A stretch of DNA of 64,000 bases. It comes from Marisediminicola senii (GTDB lineage: Bacteria > Actinomycetota > Actinomycetes > Actinomycetales > Microbacteriaceae). Made by a program: the position numbers and the translations under genes. The stretch spans positions 1 to 64,000 of the forward strand of contig NZ_JAALGE010000005.1 in the NCBI RefSeq assembly GCF_011057645.1. Reading direction: 5' to 3'. The notes under the pieces are model-generated. The model ran no database searches and was not told where the DNA came from. It saw nothing but the letters and a program-made list of their open reading frames with translations. Below, in pieces: positions 51,944-60,892 of the stretch. Each line of letters starts with the position of its first letter. Within the stretch, counting starts at the first letter, position 1.

Positions 51944-54037
51944 CTAGACAGCGGAGAGCGAGTCCTTGGCTGCTGCCACGACGTGTTCCGTGGTCATGCC
52001 GAACTCGCGGTACAGCGTTTCGTAGTCGGCCGACGCACCGAAGTGCTCGATCGACACGCTGCGGCCGGCGTCACCGATGAGGTCGCGCCATCCGAGTGCG
52101 AGACCGGCTTCGACGGAGACACGGGCGCGAATCGCCGCGGGGAGCACCGACTCGCGGTACTCGGCGGGCTGCTCGGCGAACCACTCGAGGCTGGGGGCGG
52201 AGACGACGCGCGCGCCGGTTCCTTCCTCGGCCAGTGCCGCGCGGGCCTCGATGGCGAACTGCACCTCGGAGCCGGTCGCGATGATGATGACGTCCGGCGT
52301 TCCATTCGCCGCCTCGGCGAGCACGTAGGCGCCCTTGGCGACGTGGTGTGCTGCCGCGAAAGTCTCGCCCTCAGCGACGTCGGTTCCGCGCTCGAAGACG
52401 GGCAGGTTCTGGCGGGAGAGCACGATGCCTGCCGGTCCGCGGCGGCGACCGAGGATGGCGTGCCAGGCGTGCGCGGTCTCGTTCGCATCGGCGGGGCGCA
52501 CCACGTCGAGGCCCGGGATCGCCCGGAGTGCGGCGAGCTGCTCGACCGGCTGGTGGGTCGGGCCGTCGCCGCCGAGGGCGACCGAGTCGTGGGTCCAGAC
52601 GAAGATCGACGGCGCCTGCATGAGGGCCGCAAGACGCACGGCCGGGCGCATGTAGTCGCTGAAGATCAGGAACGTTCCGCCGAAGGGGCGGGTGTTCCCG
52701 TGCAGCACGATGCCGTTGAGGATGGCGCCCATGGCGTGCTCCCGGATGCCGAAGTGCAGCACGCGACCGTAAGGGTTACCCGTCCATTCGCCGGTGGAGT
52801 GCTCGCTCGGGATGAACGATGCGCCCGACTCGATGGTGGTGTTGTTCGACTCCGCGAGGTCGGCCGATCCGCCCCACAGTTCGGGGATGACCTCGCCGAG
52901 GGCGTTCAGCACCTTGCCGGATGCGGCGCGGGTGGAGACGTCCTTGTCGGTGGGGAACTGGGGGAGGGCGTTGACGACACCCTCGGGCAGGTCGCCCGCG
53001 AGGACCCGGTCGAGCAGCTCGCGCTTCTCGGGGTTCGCGCTCGACCAAGCGGCGAACTGCTCGTCCCACTCGGCGTGGGCGGCCTGTCCGCGCTCGACGG
53101 CCTTGCGGGTGTGGGCGAGAACGTCGTCCTCGACCGCGAAGCTCTTCTCGGGGTCGAAGCCCAGCAGCTCCTTGACGGCGCCGAGCTCTTCTGCACCGAG
53201 CGCCGACCCGTGGATCTTGCCGGTGTTCTGCTTCTTGGGCGACGGCCAGCCGATGATGGTGCGCAGGATGATCAGCGACGGACGGTCGGTCTCGGCCTTG
53301 GCGGCATCGATCGCGGCGTTGAGTTCGACGAGGTCTTCGTTGTAGTCGCCGGTCTTCTTCCAGTCGACGACCTGCACGTGCCAGTGGTACGCCTCGTAGC
53401 GCGCCTTGACGTCTTCGGTGAAGGCGATGTTGGTGTCGTCTTCGATCGAGATCTGGTTGCTGTCGTAGATGGCGATCAGGTTGCCGAGCTTCTGGTGCCC
53501 GGCGAGCGACGACGCCTCGCTGGTGATGCCCTCCTGGAGGTCACCGTCGCCGGCGATCGTATAGATGTAGTGGTCGAACGGGCTCTCGCCTGCCGGGGTC
53601 TCCGGGTCGAAGAGACCGCGTTCGAAGCGAGCGGCATACGCGAAGCCGACGGCCGAGGCGAGGCCCTGGCCGAGCGGACCCGTGGTGATCTCGACGCCGT
53701 CGGTGTGGCCGTATTCCGGGTGGCCGGGGGTCTTCGAGCCCCAGGTGCGCAGTGCCTCGAGGTCTTCGAGCTCGAGGCCGTAGCCGCCCAGGTAGAACTG
53801 CACGTACTGGGTGAGCGAGCTGTGGCCCACTGACAGGATGAAGCGGTCGCGACCGATCCACGTGCTGTCACTGGGGTCGCGGCGCATGACCTTCTGGAAC
53901 AGCAGGTAGGCGGCGGGCGCGAGGCTCATCGCCGTGCCGGGGTGGCCGTTCCCCACCTTCTCCACGGCGTCCGCCGCAAGGATTCTGGCGGTGTCGACCG
54001 CTCTGCTGTCGATGGCATCCCACTGGAGTTCTGGCAC
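51944..54037 (-). CDS. tkt: Transketolase
   Basis: The 697-aa TPP enzyme moves two-carbon units. The N-terminal GNGHPGTAMSLAP, TPP-binding AGDGDLQEGITSEASSLAG, the pyrimidine-domain GIREHAMGAILNG, SDYMRPAVRLAAL and GEGPTHQP-type loop (here GGDGPTHQP) are intact. The frame is open to 54100, but homology starts at PELQWDAID, so GTG 54037 is preferred. It is the first gene of the minus-strand pentose phosphate operon, with a TATACT box about 160 nt upstream. Confidence 0.94.
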   Translation of the reverse strand: MPELQWDAIDSRAVDTARILAADAVEKVGNGHPGTAMSLAPAAYLLFQKVMRRDPSDSTWIGRDRFILSVGHSSLTQYVQFYLGGYGLELEDLEALRTWGSKTPGHPEYGHTDGVEITTGPLGQGLASAVGFAYAARFERGLFDPETPAGESPFDHYIYTIAGDGDLQEGITSEASSLAGHQKLGNLIAIYDSNQISIEDDTNIAFTEDVKARYEAYHWHVQVVDWKKTGDYNEDLVELNAAIDAAKAETDRPSLIILRTIIGWPSPKKQNTGKIHGSALGAEELGAVKELLGFDPEKSFAVEDDVLAHTRKAVERGQAAHAEWDEQFAAWSSANPEKRELLDRVLAGDLPEGVVNALPQFPTDKDVSTRAASGKVLNALGEVIPELWGGSADLAESNNTTIESGASFIPSEHSTGEWTGNPYGRVLHFGIREHAMGAILNGIVLHGNTRPFGGTFLIFSDYMRPAVRLAALMQAPSIFVWTHDSVALGGDGPTHQPVEQLAALRAIPGLDVVRPADANETAHAWHAILGRRRGPAGIVLSRQNLPVFERGTDVAEGETFAAAHHVAKGAYVLAEAANGTPDVIIIATGSEVQFAIEARAALAEEGTGARVVSAPSLEWFAEQPAEYRESVLPAAIRARVSVEAGLALGWRDLIGDAGRSVSIEHFGASADYETLYREFGMTTEHVVAAAKDSLSAV

Positions 54038-54363
54038 TGGACGGTGACCCTTCGTTGGCAATGGTTTGGCCAGCACCGCAATCCGCCGCCGCACCGCCAC
54101 CTTCAGGGTGGTGGTGCTTGCACGAGGACTCCGCAGCGGAACACGCTGGGGGAGTTGTGGGGGAGTGGTTTGCTGTAGCTGGCAACTAACTTCCAGTATA
54201 GATAAGTTGTTCAGCTAACGGCGAGCTTCGGCCGCCCCGTTGCGCCGCGTCGGCACGGGGGGTAGGCCGGGCGCACTCCCGCGGCGGCTCCGCGCGCACC
54301 CCGACAGTTGCCCAGTGAGCATCGCGTAGACTTTATCCTTGAATACGCGTCGTTAGAGGAGTA
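54038..54363. other. Divergent intergenic region, tkt and ctaB promoters
   Basis: This 326-nt gap has no credible gene. On the minus strand TATACT (54195-54200) is the likely -10 box of tkt, leaving a leader of about 150 nt that contains a short CCACC-TTCA-GGGTGG hairpin near 54103-54118. On the plus strand TAGACT (54327-54332) is the likely -10 box of ctaB, with GAGGAG directly before its ATG. Neither has a clear -35 box. Confidence 0.5.
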
Positions 54364-55284
54364 ATGAAAGTAGTCGAACGAACCGATTTCTCCCGCGACA
54401 AGCTCGGTTTCACTGATAAGGCGCGTGCATACCTCGCGCTGACGAAACCCCGGGTCATCGAGTTGCTCTTGGTGACTACCGCGCCGGTGATGATCCTGGC
54501 GCAGGGGGGCATCCCCAACCTCTGGCTCGTCCTCGCGACTCTCATCGGCGGATCGCTCAGCGCCGGGTCCGCTGGGGCGTTCAACTGCTACCTCGACCGC
54601 GACATCGACCGCGTAATGAACCGCACCAAGAATCGGCCCCTGGTCACGGGAGCGCTCACCGACCGTGAGGCACTCGTCTTCGCCTGGGTGGTGGGTTTCG
54701 CGTCGATCGCCTGGCTGGCCGTCACCACGAACCTGCTCGCGGCCGCCCTGTCGGCGGCGGCCATCTTCTTCTACGTCGTGGTGTACACGCTGTGGCTCAA
54801 GCGCCGCACCTCGCAGAACATCATCTGGGGCGGTATCGCTGGATGCTTCCCCGTCGTCATCGGCTGGGCCGCGGTCACTGGATCGCTGAGCTGGGCGCCG
54901 CTGATCCTGTTCGGTGTCGTGTTCCTCTGGACGCCCCCGCACTACTGGCCGCTCTCGATGCGCTACCGCGCCGACTACGCCGCCGTCAACGTGCCGATGC
55001 TCGCCGTGGTGCGGGGACGGTCCGTCGTCGGGCTGCAGATCGTGCTGTACGCCTGGGCGACCGTGGTCTGCTCGCTGCTGCTCATTCCCGTCGCCCCGAT
55101 GGGCATCCTGTACAGCGTCGTCGCCGTCGTCGCCGGTGGCTGGTTCATCGTCGAGGCGCACCGCCTGTACAGCGGAGCGATCCGGCACAGCGAGGTCAAG
55201 CCCATGCGCGTATTCCACGGCTCGATCTCGTACCTCACGCTGCTGTTCGTCGCCGTCGGCGTCGACCCGCTACTGCCGTTCTAG
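54364..55284 (+). CDS. ctaB: Protoheme IX farnesyltransferase (heme O synthase)
   Basis: The 306-aa polytopic membrane enzyme farnesylates heme B to heme O for the aa3 oxidase. The UbiA-type Asp motif [20 protein letters not shown] and the second loop with [24 protein letters not shown] are present, with eight or nine hydrophobic segments. GAGGAG precedes the ATG. ctaA lies convergently downstream, so the two heme A steps are adjacent but separately transcribed. Confidence 0.95.
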   Translation: MKVVERTDFSRDKLGFTDKARAYLALTKPRVIELLLVTTAPVMILAQGGIPNLWLVLATLIGGSLSAGSAGAFNCYLDRDIDRVMNRTKNRPLVTGALTDREALVFAWVVGFASIAWLAVTTNLLAAALSAAAIFFYVVVYTLWLKRRTSQNIIWGGIAGCFPVVIGWAAVTGSLSWAPLILFGVVFLWTPPHYWPLSMRYRADYAAVNVPMLAVVRGRSVVGLQIVLYAWATVVCSLLLIPVAPMGILYSVVAVVAGGWFIVEAHRLYSGAIRHSEVKPMRVFHGSISYLTLLFVAVGVDPLLPF

Positions 55285-55285
55285 C

Positions 55286-55342
55286 AGCCGGTCCGGTACG
55301 CCGGGCGGGGATCGACCGAGCCGGTCCGGTACGCCGGGCGGG
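55286..55342 (+). repeat. 24-bp direct repeat, period 33
   Basis: Two identical 24-bp copies begin at 55286 and 55319 (AGCCGGTCCGGTACGCCGGG and four further G/C bases), separated by 9 nt. They lie just after the ctaB stop, between convergent ctaB and ctaA. The copies contain CCGGTCCGG and may fold. No classic terminator was found in this gap. Confidence 0.9.
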
Positions 55343-55435
55343 AACCGGTTGACGCTGCCGACAGTGTCGCGCCAGAGGTTCGGATTGGCCAGGAGAATAG
55401 GCCACACCGCGCTTGGGCGACGATGCAAGTCCCAG

Positions 55436-56425
55436 TCACACCAGCGTCGACTGCGCCTCGTCACGCACGATGATGCGGGCGCCGTCGTCGTGGCGCTCTC
55501 TGATGCTCAACACGACGCCGGTCATGGCCGCCGCGAGAACGCAGGCGAGCACCATGTGGATCCCGACGAGGATCTCCGGGAGGCCGAGGCGTGCCTGCGT
55601 CACGCCGACGACGATCTGGGCGACCTCGACGGCGAGCAGCGCCATGCTGTACCGCAGCAGGCGTGAGACGCGCAGCCGCCGGGCGATGAGAATCAGCGCG
55701 ATGGTGAGCGCGAGGGCTCCGTAGGCGGGGTAGCTGTGCAGGTGTTGCAGCAGCTCGGGGTCGAGGTCGTTGCGTGCCGCGCCGCCGTCGCCCGCGTGCG
55801 GGCCCGACCCGGTGGTCAGGATGCCGACGACGATCGTGATCGCGACCAGCACCGCGGTCAGGCGCGCCACCGACAGCACCCAGCGCGGCGTGGTCAGCGC
55901 CGAGGTCTTCGGTCCGGAGCGCACCCGGTAGAGCAGAATGGCGGCGAGCACCACGAGGACGGTCGACAGCACGAAGTGCAGGCCGACGACGTAGGGGTTC
56001 AGGTTCGTGAGGACGGTGATGCCGCCGATGACGCCCTGGAACGGGATGCCGAGGCCGATAACGAGCGCGAGGCGGAACAGGTCGGGGCGCTGCTTACGCA
56101 TGCGGATGACGAAGAAGAACATCACCAGGGCGATCGCGATCAGGGCGAAGGTGAGCAGGCGGTTGCCGAATTCGATGACCCCGTGGATCCCCATCTCCGG
56201 GGTGTTGATGAAGGACTCCGCCGTGCAGCGCGGCCAGGTCGGGCAGCCGAGCCCCGAACCGGTGAGGCGTACCGCACCGCCGGTTCCCACGATCAGTACC
56301 TGCCCGATGAGCGACAGCCGCGCGGCGATGAGCACACGCCGGTCGACCGTCGTCGGCAGCCACCGCCATGCGCGGGCTACGACAGATCGCGGAGACCCCG
56401 GCGTCACGGACTTCTGAGGCTTCAC
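55436..56425 (-). CDS. ctaA: Heme A synthase (COX15/CtaA family)
   Basis: The membrane protein has about 329 aa and eight hydrophobic segments. It oxidises the C8 methyl of heme O to give heme A. The extracellular Cys pair in GCPTWPRC, the EFGNRLLTF and GLHFVLST and QHLHSYPAYGA and GIHMVLA segments supply the four heme-ligand His regions. GTG 56425 has a purine-rich GGAAGGGA before it; a GTG 18 nt upstream is the alternative. A TATTCT box lies at 56462-56467 on the minus strand. Confidence 0.9.
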   Translation of the reverse strand: MKPQKSVTPGSPRSVVARAWRWLPTTVDRRVLIAARLSLIGQVLIVGTGGAVRLTGSGLGCPTWPRCTAESFINTPEMGIHGVIEFGNRLLTFALIAIALVMFFFVIRMRKQRPDLFRLALVIGLGIPFQGVIGGITVLTNLNPYVVGLHFVLSTVLVVLAAILLYRVRSGPKTSALTTPRWVLSVARLTAVLVAITIVVGILTTGSGPHAGDGGAARNDLDPELLQHLHSYPAYGALALTIALILIARRLRVSRLLRYSMALLAVEVAQIVVGVTQARLGLPEILVGIHMVLACVLAAAMTGVVLSIRERHDDGARIIVRDEAQSTLV

Positions 56426-56670
56426 AGGCTTCCCTTCCCACACTGCCGAAGACCGCCCTGTAGAATAGGAACGTTCAGAAGCACCGCCTCGGGCGGACAG
56501 CTACGTCGACATCGGGGTCGTCTACCCCTCATGCATTCAGTGTAGGCAGCCTGTCTGGGGGTCTCGCTGGGTCTCTGGGGTCCAGCTGGCTGCCAGCTTG
56601 ACGTATTCGGCTGGTGTCACGGAATAGCGGCGCAATCACCTCGGTTGTCGTCGGCAGGAAAGAGGTAACA

Positions 56671-58089
56671 ATGTCAGACGTACTGATCGAACGACCAGAA
56701 CTCGATGGCCTCGGCACATACGAGTTCGGATGGAAAGACTCCGACGTCGCAGGCGCGTCAGCGAAACGGGGAATCTCCCCCGAGGTCGTTGCCGATATCT
56801 CGAACCTGAAGAACGAACCAGAGTGGATGCTGGCGAAGCGCCTCAAGGGCCTGTCGCTGTTCGGCAAGAAGCCGATGCCGCTCTGGGGCGCCGACCTGTC
56901 GGGTATCGACTTCGACAACATCAAGTACTTCGTGCGCTCCACCGAGAAGCAGGCGATGACCTGGGAGGACCTCCCGGAAGACATTCGCAACACCTACGAG
57001 AAGCTCGGCATCCCCGAAGCGGAGCGCCAGCGCCTGGTCGGCGGCGTCGCCGCCCAGTACGAGTCCGAGGTCGTGTTCCACTCGATCAACGCCGAGCTCG
57101 AAGCCCAGGGCGTGCTGTTCCTCGACACCGACACCGCACTGCGGGAGTACCCCGAGATCTTCCAGGAGTACTTCGGCACCGTCATCCCCGAGGGCGACAA
57201 CAAGTTCGCGGCGCTCAACACCGCCGTCTGGTCCGGTGGGTCGTTCGTCTACGTTCCCCCCGGTGTGCACGTCGAAATCCCGCTGCAGGCCTATTTCCGT
57301 ATCAACACCGAGAACATGGGCCAGTTCGAGCGCACGCTGATCATCGCCGACGAGGGCAGCTACGTGCACTACATCGAGGGCTGCACGGCCCCGATCTACA
57401 AGTCGGACTCGCTGCACTCCGCCGTCGTCGAGATCATCGTCAAGAAGAACGCCCGCGTTCGGTACACCACGATCCAGAACTGGTCGAACAACGTCTACAA
57501 CCTCGTCACGAAGCGCGCCATCGCGCACGAGGGCGCGACGATGGAGTGGATCGACGGCAACATCGGTTCCAAGGTAACCATGAAGTACCCGTCGATCTAC
57601 CTCGTCGGAGAGCACGCGAAGGGCGAGACCCTGTCCGTCGCGTTCGCGGGCCCCGGACAGCACCAGGATGCCGGCGCCAAGATGGTCCACATGGCGCCGT
57701 ACACGCAGTCGTCGATCGTGTCGAAGTCGATCGCACGCGGCGGAGGCCGCACCGGGTATCGGGGTGAAGTGCGTATCGCTGCCGGTGCCCACCACTCGGC
57801 GAACACCGTGCGCTGCGACGCGCTGCTGGTCGACACCATCTCGCGGTCCGATACCTACCCCACCACCGACATCCGCGAGGACGACGTGCAGATGGGCCAC
57901 GAGGCGACCGTGTCCCGTGTCAGCGCCGAGCAGTTGTTCTACCTGCAGAGCCGTGGCATGCCGGAGGACGAAGCGATGGCTATGATCGTTCGCGGTTTCA
58001 TCGAACCGATCTCCCGCGAGCTCCCCATGGAGTACGCGCTCGAATTGAACAAGCTCATCGAAATGGGCATGGAAGGCAGTGTGGGATGA
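56671..58089 (+). CDS. sufB: Fe-S cluster assembly protein SufB
   Basis: The 472-aa scaffold subunit of the SufBCD complex has the conserved [10 protein letters not shown]-type motif (here [18 protein letters not shown]), [20 protein letters not shown] and the C-terminal ARGIxxxEAxxMIVRGF-like segment. No intein is present, although SufB is a common intein site in mycobacteria. AAAGAGG precedes ATG 56671. The 245 nt upstream hold a TTGACG at 56598 and no sufR repressor gene, which often precedes sufB in Actinobacteria. Confidence 0.96.
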   Translation: MSDVLIERPELDGLGTYEFGWKDSDVAGASAKRGISPEVVADISNLKNEPEWMLAKRLKGLSLFGKKPMPLWGADLSGIDFDNIKYFVRSTEKQAMTWEDLPEDIRNTYEKLGIPEAERQRLVGGVAAQYESEVVFHSINAELEAQGVLFLDTDTALREYPEIFQEYFGTVIPEGDNKFAALNTAVWSGGSFVYVPPGVHVEIPLQAYFRINTENMGQFERTLIIADEGSYVHYIEGCTAPIYKSDSLHSAVVEIIVKKNARVRYTTIQNWSNNVYNLVTKRAIAHEGATMEWIDGNIGSKVTMKYPSIYLVGEHAKGETLSVAFAGPGQHQDAGAKMVHMAPYTQSSIVSKSIARGGGRTGYRGEVRIAAGAHHSANTVRCDALLVDTISRSDTYPTTDIREDDVQMGHEATVSRVSAEQLFYLQSRGMPEDEAMAMIVRGFIEPISRELPMEYALELNKLIEMGMEGSVG

Positions 58090-58124
58090 CCGTTCTCCGA
58101 CTGCGTGAAAGGATCCCCCACTAG

Positions 58125-59330
58125 ATGACTTCTGCCACCCCCGTGAGCGTCGCCGACGCCATCCCGGAACAGCATGGAGCCAAGCCGCACACCGACAGCG
58201 CAGCCGCGTTCGTCCCCGTGCAGACGCGTTCCGAGCGATTCCGCTCCACCCGAATGGACGACTTCCCCGCCATCAACGGCACCGAGATCGCCTGGAAGCT
58301 CAGCCCCGTGGCAAAGCTCCGGCCCCTCATCGACGGTGACCTCGACGGTTCGACGTACCCGTACGACGCGGCATCCACCGATGGCATCGCCGTCGAGTGG
58401 GTCGAGCGTGGTGATGCAAGGATCGGCGTTGCCGGGGCCTCGGAGGAGCGGGCGTCGGCCAACGCCTGGTCGACCTTCGAATCGGCCCTCGCCATCACGG
58501 TCAGCGGTGAGGAGTCCCAGCAGGCCACCGTCACGCGCAGCGCCCTCGGCTCCGGCCCCCGCGCCGCGCACACTGTGATCACCGCGAAACGGCACAGCCG
58601 CGGCCACGTGGTGCTCCTCAACACGGGCGACGCCATGCTGTCCGAGAACGTCGAGATCGTCGTCGAAGATGGCGCACACCTCACGGTGGTCACCGTGCAG
58701 CAGTGGGCGCACGACGCCATCCACCTCGCGAGCCACTTCGCGAACATCGGGCGTGACGCGGTACTCCGCCACGTCGTCGTATCGCTCGACGGCGATGTCA
58801 TCCGCATCAACCCGTCGGTGCACCTGGTCAAGGAGGGCGGCGACGTCGAGCTCCTGGGCGCGTACTTCGCCACCGCCGGGCAGCACATCGAGCAGCAGGT
58901 GTTCGTCGACCACGATGCCGCCAACACGCGTTCTCGCGTCAGCTACAAGGGCGCCCTGCAGGGCGTGGGGGCCCGCACGGTCTGGATCGGCGACGTGCTG
59001 ATCCGCCAGACCGGCGTGGCGACCGACAGTTACGAGCAGAACCGCAACCTGCTCCTCACCGAGGGTGCCCGCGCCGACTCGATCCCGAACCTCGAGATCG
59101 AGACCGGCGACATCGCTGGCGCCGGCCACGCCAGCGCCTCCGGTCGCTTCGACGACGAGCAGCTGTTCTACCTGCAGGCTCGCGGCATCACCGAAGAAGA
59201 GGCACGCCGCCTCGTCGTGCGCGGCTTCCTCGCCGACGTGATCCGCAAGATCGGTTCGCCGACGCTCGAAGACCAACTGGAATCCGCAATCGAATCGGCG
59301 CTCGTGCCGGAAGGGACGCGCCGTCGATGA
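58125..59330 (+). CDS. sufD: Fe-S cluster assembly protein SufD
   Basis: The 401-aa partner of SufB has a variable N-terminus and a beta-helix core with INPSVHLVKEGGDVELLGAYFA and a C-terminal QLFYLQARGITEEEARRLVVRGF. The SufD-specific region with RSRVSYKGALQG is visible. It starts 35 nt after sufB and overlaps the next gene as ATGA. Confidence 0.95.
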   Translation: MTSATPVSVADAIPEQHGAKPHTDSAAAFVPVQTRSERFRSTRMDDFPAINGTEIAWKLSPVAKLRPLIDGDLDGSTYPYDAASTDGIAVEWVERGDARIGVAGASEERASANAWSTFESALAITVSGEESQQATVTRSALGSGPRAAHTVITAKRHSRGHVVLLNTGDAMLSENVEIVVEDGAHLTVVTVQQWAHDAIHLASHFANIGRDAVLRHVVVSLDGDVIRINPSVHLVKEGGDVELLGAYFATAGQHIEQQVFVDHDAANTRSRVSYKGALQGVGARTVWIGDVLIRQTGVATDSYEQNRNLLLTEGARADSIPNLEIETGDIAGAGHASASGRFDDEQLFYLQARGITEEEARRLVVRGFLADVIRKIGSPTLEDQLESAIESALVPEGTRRR

Positions 59331-59653
59331 CCGCCGTACGTATCTGTTCTGAAGATGACCTCGAGGTCGGCACCGCAGTACGCGTCGTGATCGACGACGT
59401 CGCCATCGCGGTCGTACGGGATTCTGCCGGTGCCGTGCACGCCATCGGCGACACCTGCACTCACGGCGACATCTCCCTCGCGGAGGGTTTCGTCGAGGAC
59501 CAGACCCTCGAGTGCTGGGCGCACGGCTCGAAATTCTCGATCCTCACGGGCAAGCCGACCTCGCTCCCGGCCTACGAGCCGGTGCCGGTCTACGCGGTCA
59601 CGATCGTCGACGGGGAAGTCTTCATCGACCCGGCCGTCGACGTCGCCGTCTAA
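59327..59653 (+). CDS. Rieske-type [2Fe-2S] ferredoxin in the suf operon
   Basis: The 108-aa soluble protein has the two Rieske cluster motifs, CTHGDISLAEG (Cys-x-His) and CWAHGSKF (Cys-x2-His), as in the ferredoxin subunits of non-haem iron dioxygenases. It overlaps the sufD stop and lies 45 nt before sufC. No oxygenase is encoded nearby, so a role as electron donor or reporter in cluster assembly is more likely than in aromatic degradation. This is an inference from context. Confidence 0.9.
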   Translation: MTAVRICSEDDLEVGTAVRVVIDDVAIAVVRDSAGAVHAIGDTCTHGDISLAEGFVEDQTLECWAHGSKFSILTGKPTSLPAYEPVPVYAVTIVDGEVFIDPAVDVAV

Positions 59654-59698
59654 TCACCCCCGTCTATTTTCTCCACCGAAGCTTAAGGAATATCCCTC

Positions 59699-60475
59699 AT
59701 GTCTGTTCTCGAAATACGCGACCTCCACGTCAGCGTCGACACCGAACAGGGAAGCAAGAAGATCCTCAACGGCGTCGACCTCACCGTCAACGAGGGTGAG
59801 ATCCACGCGATCATGGGCCCCAACGGATCCGGCAAGTCCACCCTCGCGTATACGATCGCCGGTCACCCGAAGTACCACGTCGACTCCGGATCGGTAAAGC
59901 TCGACGGCCTCGAGGTGCTCGAGTTGTCGGTCGACGAGCGCGCACGTGCCGGCCTCTTCCTTGCAATGCAGTATCCGGTCGAGATCCCCGGCGTCACGGT
60001 GTCGAACTTCCTTCGCACCGCGAAGACCGCCCTCGATGGCGAGGCTCCCGCGCTCCGCGGCTGGATCTCCGAAGTGCGCGAGGCCATGACCGGTCTCCGC
60101 ATGGACAAGACCTTCGCCGAACGCAATGTCAACGAGGGGTTCTCCGGCGGAGAGAAGAAGCGCCACGAAATCCTCCAGCTCGAGGTGCTGAAGCCGAAGT
60201 TCGCGATCCTCGACGAGACCGACTCCGGACTCGACGTCGATGCGTTGAAGATCGTCTCGGAAGGCGTCAACCGAGCCAAGGCGAGTACCGGACTCGGTCT
60301 TCTGCTCATCACCCACTACACCCGAATCCTGCGCTACATCAAGCCGGACTTCGTGCACGTGTTCGTCGACGGTCGGGTCGCAGAAGAGGGCGGCGCAGAA
60401 CTCGCCGACCGCCTCGAGAACGAGGGATACGACCGTTTTCTCGGGGCCACCGCCGCCGAGCCGTTTGTAGGATAG
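59699..60475 (+). CDS. sufC: Fe-S cluster assembly ATPase SufC
   Basis: The 258-aa ABC-type ATPase powers the SufBCD scaffold. It has Walker A GPNGSGKST, the signature FSGGEKKR, Walker B FAILDETDSGLD and the H-loop ITHYTR. The ATG follows a weak AGGAAT site. The SufT-like gene begins 4 nt after its stop. Confidence 0.97.
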   Translation: MSVLEIRDLHVSVDTEQGSKKILNGVDLTVNEGEIHAIMGPNGSGKSTLAYTIAGHPKYHVDSGSVKLDGLEVLELSVDERARAGLFLAMQYPVEIPGVTVSNFLRTAKTALDGEAPALRGWISEVREAMTGLRMDKTFAERNVNEGFSGGEKKRHEILQLEVLKPKFAILDETDSGLDVDALKIVSEGVNRAKASTGLGLLLITHYTRILRYIKPDFVHVFVDGRVAEEGGAELADRLENEGYDRFLGATAAEPFVG

Positions 60476-60479
60476 GACC

Positions 60480-60809
60480 ATGGCAGTCGCACTCGCTCCG
60501 GCACTCTTCGACCAGGTCGAGGAGGCACTGAAAGACGTGATGGATCCCGAGCTCGGGATCAATATCGTCGACCTCGGCCTGATCTACGACTTGACCTGGG
60601 ACGACGAGAACAACGCCCTCATCATCAGCATGACGCTGACCTCGGCCGGGTGCCCGCTCACCGACGTGCTCGAGGAGCAGACCGCAGAGTCGCTGGACGG
60701 CATCGTCGACCAGTTCCGCATCAACTGGGTGTGGATGCCGCCGTGGGGTCCCGAGAAGATCACCGACGACGGTCGCGACATGATGCGGGCGCTCGGCTTC
60801 TCCATTTGA
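60480..60809 (+). CDS. MIP18/DUF59-family Fe-S assembly protein (SufT-like)
   Basis: The 109-aa protein has DPELGINIVDLGLIYD and LTSAGCPLTDVLEEQT with the conserved Cys of the family. Members help mature Fe-S proteins. Here it closes the suf operon, as in many Actinobacteria. AGGA precedes its ATG, 4 nt after the sufC stop. No cysteine desulfurase (sufS) or sufU follows. Confidence 0.9.
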   Translation: MAVALAPALFDQVEEALKDVMDPELGINIVDLGLIYDLTWDDENNALIISMTLTSAGCPLTDVLEEQTAESLDGIVDQFRINWVWMPPWGPEKITDDGRDMMRALGFSI

Positions 60810-60880
60810 TTTCGTACCCCCCAAGGGGGGCGACTTCCCTGAGGTTCGCTTAATTCGGGCCGTTCGTGCCTCACGGGCGT

Positions 60881-60886
60881 TATCCT
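60881..60886 (+). promoter_or_regulatory. -10 element of the histidine kinase gene, leaderless arrangement
   Basis: TATCCT is exactly 6 nt before ATG 60893 and no ribosome-binding site is present. This supports the choice of start and a leaderless transcript. Confidence 0.5.
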
Positions 60887-60892
60887 TTCGCC

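Noticed and set aside
55270-55464. A 64-codon minus-strand frame reading PPGVPDRL twice.
   Set aside because: It is created by the 24-bp direct repeat, overlaps the ctaB and ctaA ends, and has no start signal.
56426-56670. A sufR gene or small ORF upstream of sufB.
   Set aside because: Reading all frames gives no plausible protein; only weak promoter-like bases and a short AGCTGG/CCAGCT pair are seen.
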